A stretch of 64,000 nucleotides of DNA from Phycisphaerales bacterium (GTDB lineage Bacteria > Planctomycetota > Phycisphaerae > Phycisphaerales > UBA1924). Below are positions 61,245 to 64,000 of this stretch, one piece after another (position 1 is the stretch's first letter; every line of letters starts with the position of its first letter). Location of the stretch: positions 248,001 to 312,000 of the forward strand of contig JAJDDC010000040.1 of assembly GCA_029260515.1 (NCBI GenBank). Direction: 5' to 3'. The notes under the pieces are model-generated. The model saw only the letters and a list, made by a program, of their open reading frames with translations, was not told the DNA's origin and made no database searches. The position numbers were made by a program, and so were the translations under genes.

Positions 61245-63983
61245 TTGGCCAAACGAGTCTTTGAAATCGCGAAAGGCCTGGGCATCAAGTCCAAGGCGAT
61301 CGTGGAGAAGTGTCACGCCGAGGGCATCCCCACGGACGTGATCAAGAACCACATGTCCACGGTCTCGGTCGGTCTGGAGCAGACGATCCACGAGTGGTTC
61401 GCGTCCTCCGCCGAGGAGTCGCCGCACACCGCGGTCGAGACCTCCGAGAAGGTGGACATGGACAAAGTCCGCCAACCCGCGAAGAAGAAGGCCCGCGCGA
61501 AGCAGGCCGACGCGGGCACTGGCGACGAGGATTCGGGGGGGCAGGCGCAGACCGCGGTCGCGGACCCGCCGGCGACCACGCCGCCCGCGCCAACCGTGCG
61601 TGCCTCCTCCGCGGCCCCGCCCAAACTCGGCCCGACCAGGGTCGTTTCCCCGAGCGACGAGGCTGCGCCCCCGGCGCCAGCGGATCCGGGGACCGACGCC
61701 GACACCGCCGAGCCCCCCGCCATCGCCGCGGCAGAGGCGCCCGCCGTGGCCCCGAGCGAGGGCGAGCCGACACCGCCGCCGATGAACGTGCCGACGCGCC
61801 CCAAGGTGGTCGCGCCCGCGGGACGCAAGCTCGAAGAGAAGCAGCAGGTGAAGCTGTCGGGGCCCAAGGTCGTGCGGATCGAGGCGCCCGAGCGCGTCGA
61901 AGCGCCACGCCGGCGTGCCCCGAGACCGGGTGGCCCCGGACCCGGCCCCGCCGGACCGATGGACGCGCCGGGCGGCGACGACCGCGGCGGGCGGCGCGGC
62001 AACCGGCGGCGCACAACGACCGGCGGAACGGGCGTGCCGGCCAAGCGGCGCGGGCACGCGAACATGGAGGGCTCGGGGTACACAGAAGCCGACCTGGCGG
62101 AGCGCGAGCAACGCCTCCAGCGCGCCGGCGGGTACCTCAAGCAGCGCCGACAGCAGCTGCGCCGCCAGACGCAGTCCGCGGGGTCTGCCTCGGCGGCCGA
62201 ACGCGGCGGCAAGGTGACGATCGCCGAGCCGTTCACGATCAAGGAACTCTCCGCGGTGACCGGCGTCAAGGGCGCCGAGATCGTCAAGCAGCTGTTTATG
62301 CAGGGCGTGATGGCGACGATCAACTCCCCGATCGAGACCGAGAAGGCCCAGGAGATCATGATCGAGTACGACATCGAGCTCGAGGTGGTCGAAGCCAAGA
62401 CCGCCGAGCAGAAGGTGTCCGAAGAGTTCGCCGAGCGCGAAGTCATCGACGAGCGCCCGCGCGGGCCTGTGGTCACGATCCTCGGGCACGTGGACCACGG
62501 CAAGACGTCGCTGCTCGACAAGATCCGCAATGCAAAGGTCGCCGAGGGCGAGGCGGGCGGGATCACCCAGGCGACAAGCGCGTTCCGCGTGCCGGTCAGT
62601 GTCGGCGACGAACAGAAGCAGGTCGTCTTCATCGACACCCCCGGGCACGAGGCATTCACGGAGATGCGTTCGCGTGGCGCAAACGTGACGGACATCATCG
62701 TGCTTGTCGTCGCCGCCGACGACGGCGTGATGCCCCAGACGGTCGAGTCGATCAGCCACGCCAAGGCGGCGGGCGTGCCGATCGTGGTCGCGCTCAACAA
62801 GATTGACAAAGCCGAGGCGACCGACAGCAACATCCAGAAGATCCTGGGCCAGCTGGCCGAGCACGAGCTGAACCCCGTGGACTGGGGCGGCGACACCGAG
62901 GTCGTGCGGACCAGCGCGACCAAGGGCGAGGGCATCGAGGAGCTGCTTGAGATACTGGACCTCCAGGCACAGGTGCTCGAGCTCAAGGCCGACTTCGGCG
63001 GGCCCGCCCGCGGCACGGTCGTCGAGGCCAGCCCGCAGGAGGGCCGCGGCGCGGTCGCGAACATCCTGCTCCAGGACGGCGAGCTCAAGGTCGGCGATTT
63101 CATTGTCGCCGGCCGCGCGTTCGGGCGCATCCGCGACATGACAGACGACCACGGCAAGCGGATCAAATCCGCGATGCCCCCGATGCCCGTGCAGATCTCT
63201 GGCATCGACACGCTGCCCGACGCGGGCGACAAGTTTTACTGCGTGGACACGCTCAAGAAGGCGGAGCAGGCGGCCGAACAGCGCCGCCACTCGGAGCGTG
63301 AGAAGCAGCTCTCGCAGCCGAAGCTGACGCTGGACCGGATGTTCGACCAGATGGCCGAGGCGGCGCTCAAGGAGATCCGCGTCGTGCTCAAGGCCGACGT
63401 GCAGGGCTCGGTGGACGTGCTGAAAAGCGAGATCGAGAAGGTCTCGGGCGACGAGGTCAAGGTCCGCGTGATCCACGCCGCGGTCGGCGGGATCACAGAC
63501 TCGGACATCCTGCTCGCCGACGCGTCGCAGGCTGTCATCGTCGGGTTTAACGTCATCGCCAACTCCAAGGGGCGGTCGCTGGCCGAGCAGAAGCGGGTGG
63601 AGATCCGCAACTACCAGGTCATCTACGACATTGTGGAGGACATCCGCAAGGCGGCCGAGGGGATGCTGGCGCCGGAGCTTCGCCAGGAGGTCATCGGGCA
63701 CGCCGAGGTCCGCAAGGTGTTCAAGATCACCAAGTCCGGCTGGATCGCCGGGTGCTACGTCACGGACGGGACGATCCAGCGCGACGCGCTGGTCCGTGTC
63801 ACCCGCGACGGCATCGTCGTCGAAAACGACCGCAGGCTCGAGCAGCTCAAGCGGTTCAAGGACGACGTCAAAGAGGTCAAGAACAACATGGAGTGCGGCA
63901 TGAAGATCGTCGGGTACGACGACATCAAGGAGGGTGACGTGCTCGAGTGCTACAAGCAGGTCGAGGTCAAGAGGACGCTCTAA
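61245..63983 (+). CDS. infB: Translation initiation factor IF-2
   Basis: IF-2 is the GTPase that places initiator tRNA on the ribosome. The 912-residue protein has an IF2-N module (MAKRVFEIAKGLGIKSKAIV), a long Ala/Pro-rich linker with RGGRRGNRRR-type basic patches (to about residue 400), and the G domain. The G domain carries G1 GHVDHGKTSLLDKIR, G3 DTPGHEAF, G4 NKID and G5 SATKG. Domains II-IV follow, ending in EGDVLECYKQVEVKRTL. The start is a TTG with GGGAGG five bases upstream; rare start codons here may lower expression. Confidence 0.96.
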   Translation: MAKRVFEIAKGLGIKSKAIVEKCHAEGIPTDVIKNHMSTVSVGLEQTIHEWFASSAEESPHTAVETSEKVDMDKVRQPAKKKARAKQADAGTGDEDSGGQAQTAVADPPATTPPAPTVRASSAAPPKLGPTRVVSPSDEAAPPAPADPGTDADTAEPPAIAAAEAPAVAPSEGEPTPPPMNVPTRPKVVAPAGRKLEEKQQVKLSGPKVVRIEAPERVEAPRRRAPRPGGPGPGPAGPMDAPGGDDRGGRRGNRRRTTTGGTGVPAKRRGHANMEGSGYTEADLAEREQRLQRAGGYLKQRRQQLRRQTQSAGSASAAERGGKVTIAEPFTIKELSAVTGVKGAEIVKQLFMQGVMATINSPIETEKAQEIMIEYDIELEVVEAKTAEQKVSEEFAEREVIDERPRGPVVTILGHVDHGKTSLLDKIRNAKVAEGEAGGITQATSAFRVPVSVGDEQKQVVFIDTPGHEAFTEMRSRGANVTDIIVLVVAADDGVMPQTVESISHAKAAGVPIVVALNKIDKAEATDSNIQKILGQLAEHELNPVDWGGDTEVVRTSATKGEGIEELLEILDLQAQVLELKADFGGPARGTVVEASPQEGRGAVANILLQDGELKVGDFIVAGRAFGRIRDMTDDHGKRIKSAMPPMPVQISGIDTLPDAGDKFYCVDTLKKAEQAAEQRRHSEREKQLSQPKLTLDRMFDQMAEAALKEIRVVLKADVQGSVDVLKSEIEKVSGDEVKVRVIHAAVGGITDSDILLADASQAVIVGFNVIANSKGRSLAEQKRVEIRNYQVIYDIVEDIRKAAEGMLAPELRQEVIGHAEVRKVFKITKSGWIAGCYVTDGTIQRDALVRVTRDGIVVENDRRLEQLKRFKDDVKEVKNNMECGMKIVGYDDIKEGDVLECYKQVEVKRTL

Positions 63984-63992
63984 GGGAGTCGG

Positions 63993-64000
63993 ATGGTCGT
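63993..64000 (+). other. Possible first codons of the next gene
   Basis: ATGGTCGT begins nine bases after the infB stop, with AGGGAG six bases upstream, so another gene of the same operon probably starts here. In many bacteria rbfA follows infB, but eight bases cannot identify it. Confidence 0.4.

Overview
This 64-kb, very GC-rich window most likely comes from a flagellated planctomycete of the Phycisphaerae type. Three observations point there. There is a near-complete flagellar operon in an ancestral, Bacillus-like gene order. Several secreted proteins carry short GC-terminated dockerin-like modules (alternating 'LDxSDVxxFLxxFG' units ending in GC) or C-termini of the form VPAPG-hydrophobic-RRRR (a PEP-CTERM-like sorting tail). 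There are also Gram-negative envelope genes (LpxI, DsbD, lipoproteins).

Layout. (1) 1-20295, minus strand: the flagellar cluster, transcribed right to left: flgB, flgC, fliE, fliF, fliG, fliH, fliI, fliJ, a MotE-like gene, fliK, flgD, a small TIGR02530-type gene, flgE, swrD/flbD, motA, motB, fliL, fliN, fliO, fliP, fliQ, fliR, flhB, flhA (cut by the left edge). Many starts and stops overlap by four bases. fliM is absent from its usual place between fliL and fliN and lies at 58286-59305. (2) 20413-23366, minus: a soluble histidine kinase, a sigma-54 activator and a FlgN-like chaperone directly upstream of flgB, probably controlling the flagellar genes. (3) 23423-29083, minus: a large membrane-anchored TPR protein and a coupled trio (unknown protein, lipoprotein, RDD membrane protein). 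(4) 29177-37097: mixed housekeeping genes: GNAT acetyltransferase, Fur-family regulator, PilZ protein, obgE, tlyA, lpxI, a 73-residue zinc-ribbon-like protein, a PEP-CTERM-like protein, a zinc-ribbon membrane protein and ispG. (5) 37188-45119: a secreted-protein block: three tandem metzincin proteases of identical length with N-terminal dockerin-like modules, a sialidase-like propeller with a C-terminal dockerin-like module, a TPR lipoprotein, and a TraB-like protein with an inserted GspG-like domain. (6) 45271-55589: a HEAT-repeat protein with a small membrane protein, a DUF2617 protein, ileS, a second kinase/sigma-54 activator pair, a cytochrome c and another PEP-CTERM-like protein. (7) 55870-64000: tRNA-Gly, dsbD, fliM, a promoter/structured RNA/terminator unit, nusA and infB.

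How it fits together. The left third builds the flagellar export gate, C-ring, rod, hook and stator. Its likely regulators sit at its head, and the PilZ protein may add c-di-GMP input. The middle block is an extracellular protease/propeller set. The right end is the transcription-translation nusA-infB locus. The most unusual points are: a kinase/response-regulator pair in which both predicted phosphotransfer residues look replaced (His to Ser, Asp to Glu); the TraB/GspG chimera; the three equal-length dockerin-metzincins; the structured leader or small RNA before nusA; and the moved fliM. I saw no CRISPR array, insertion sequence or prophage.
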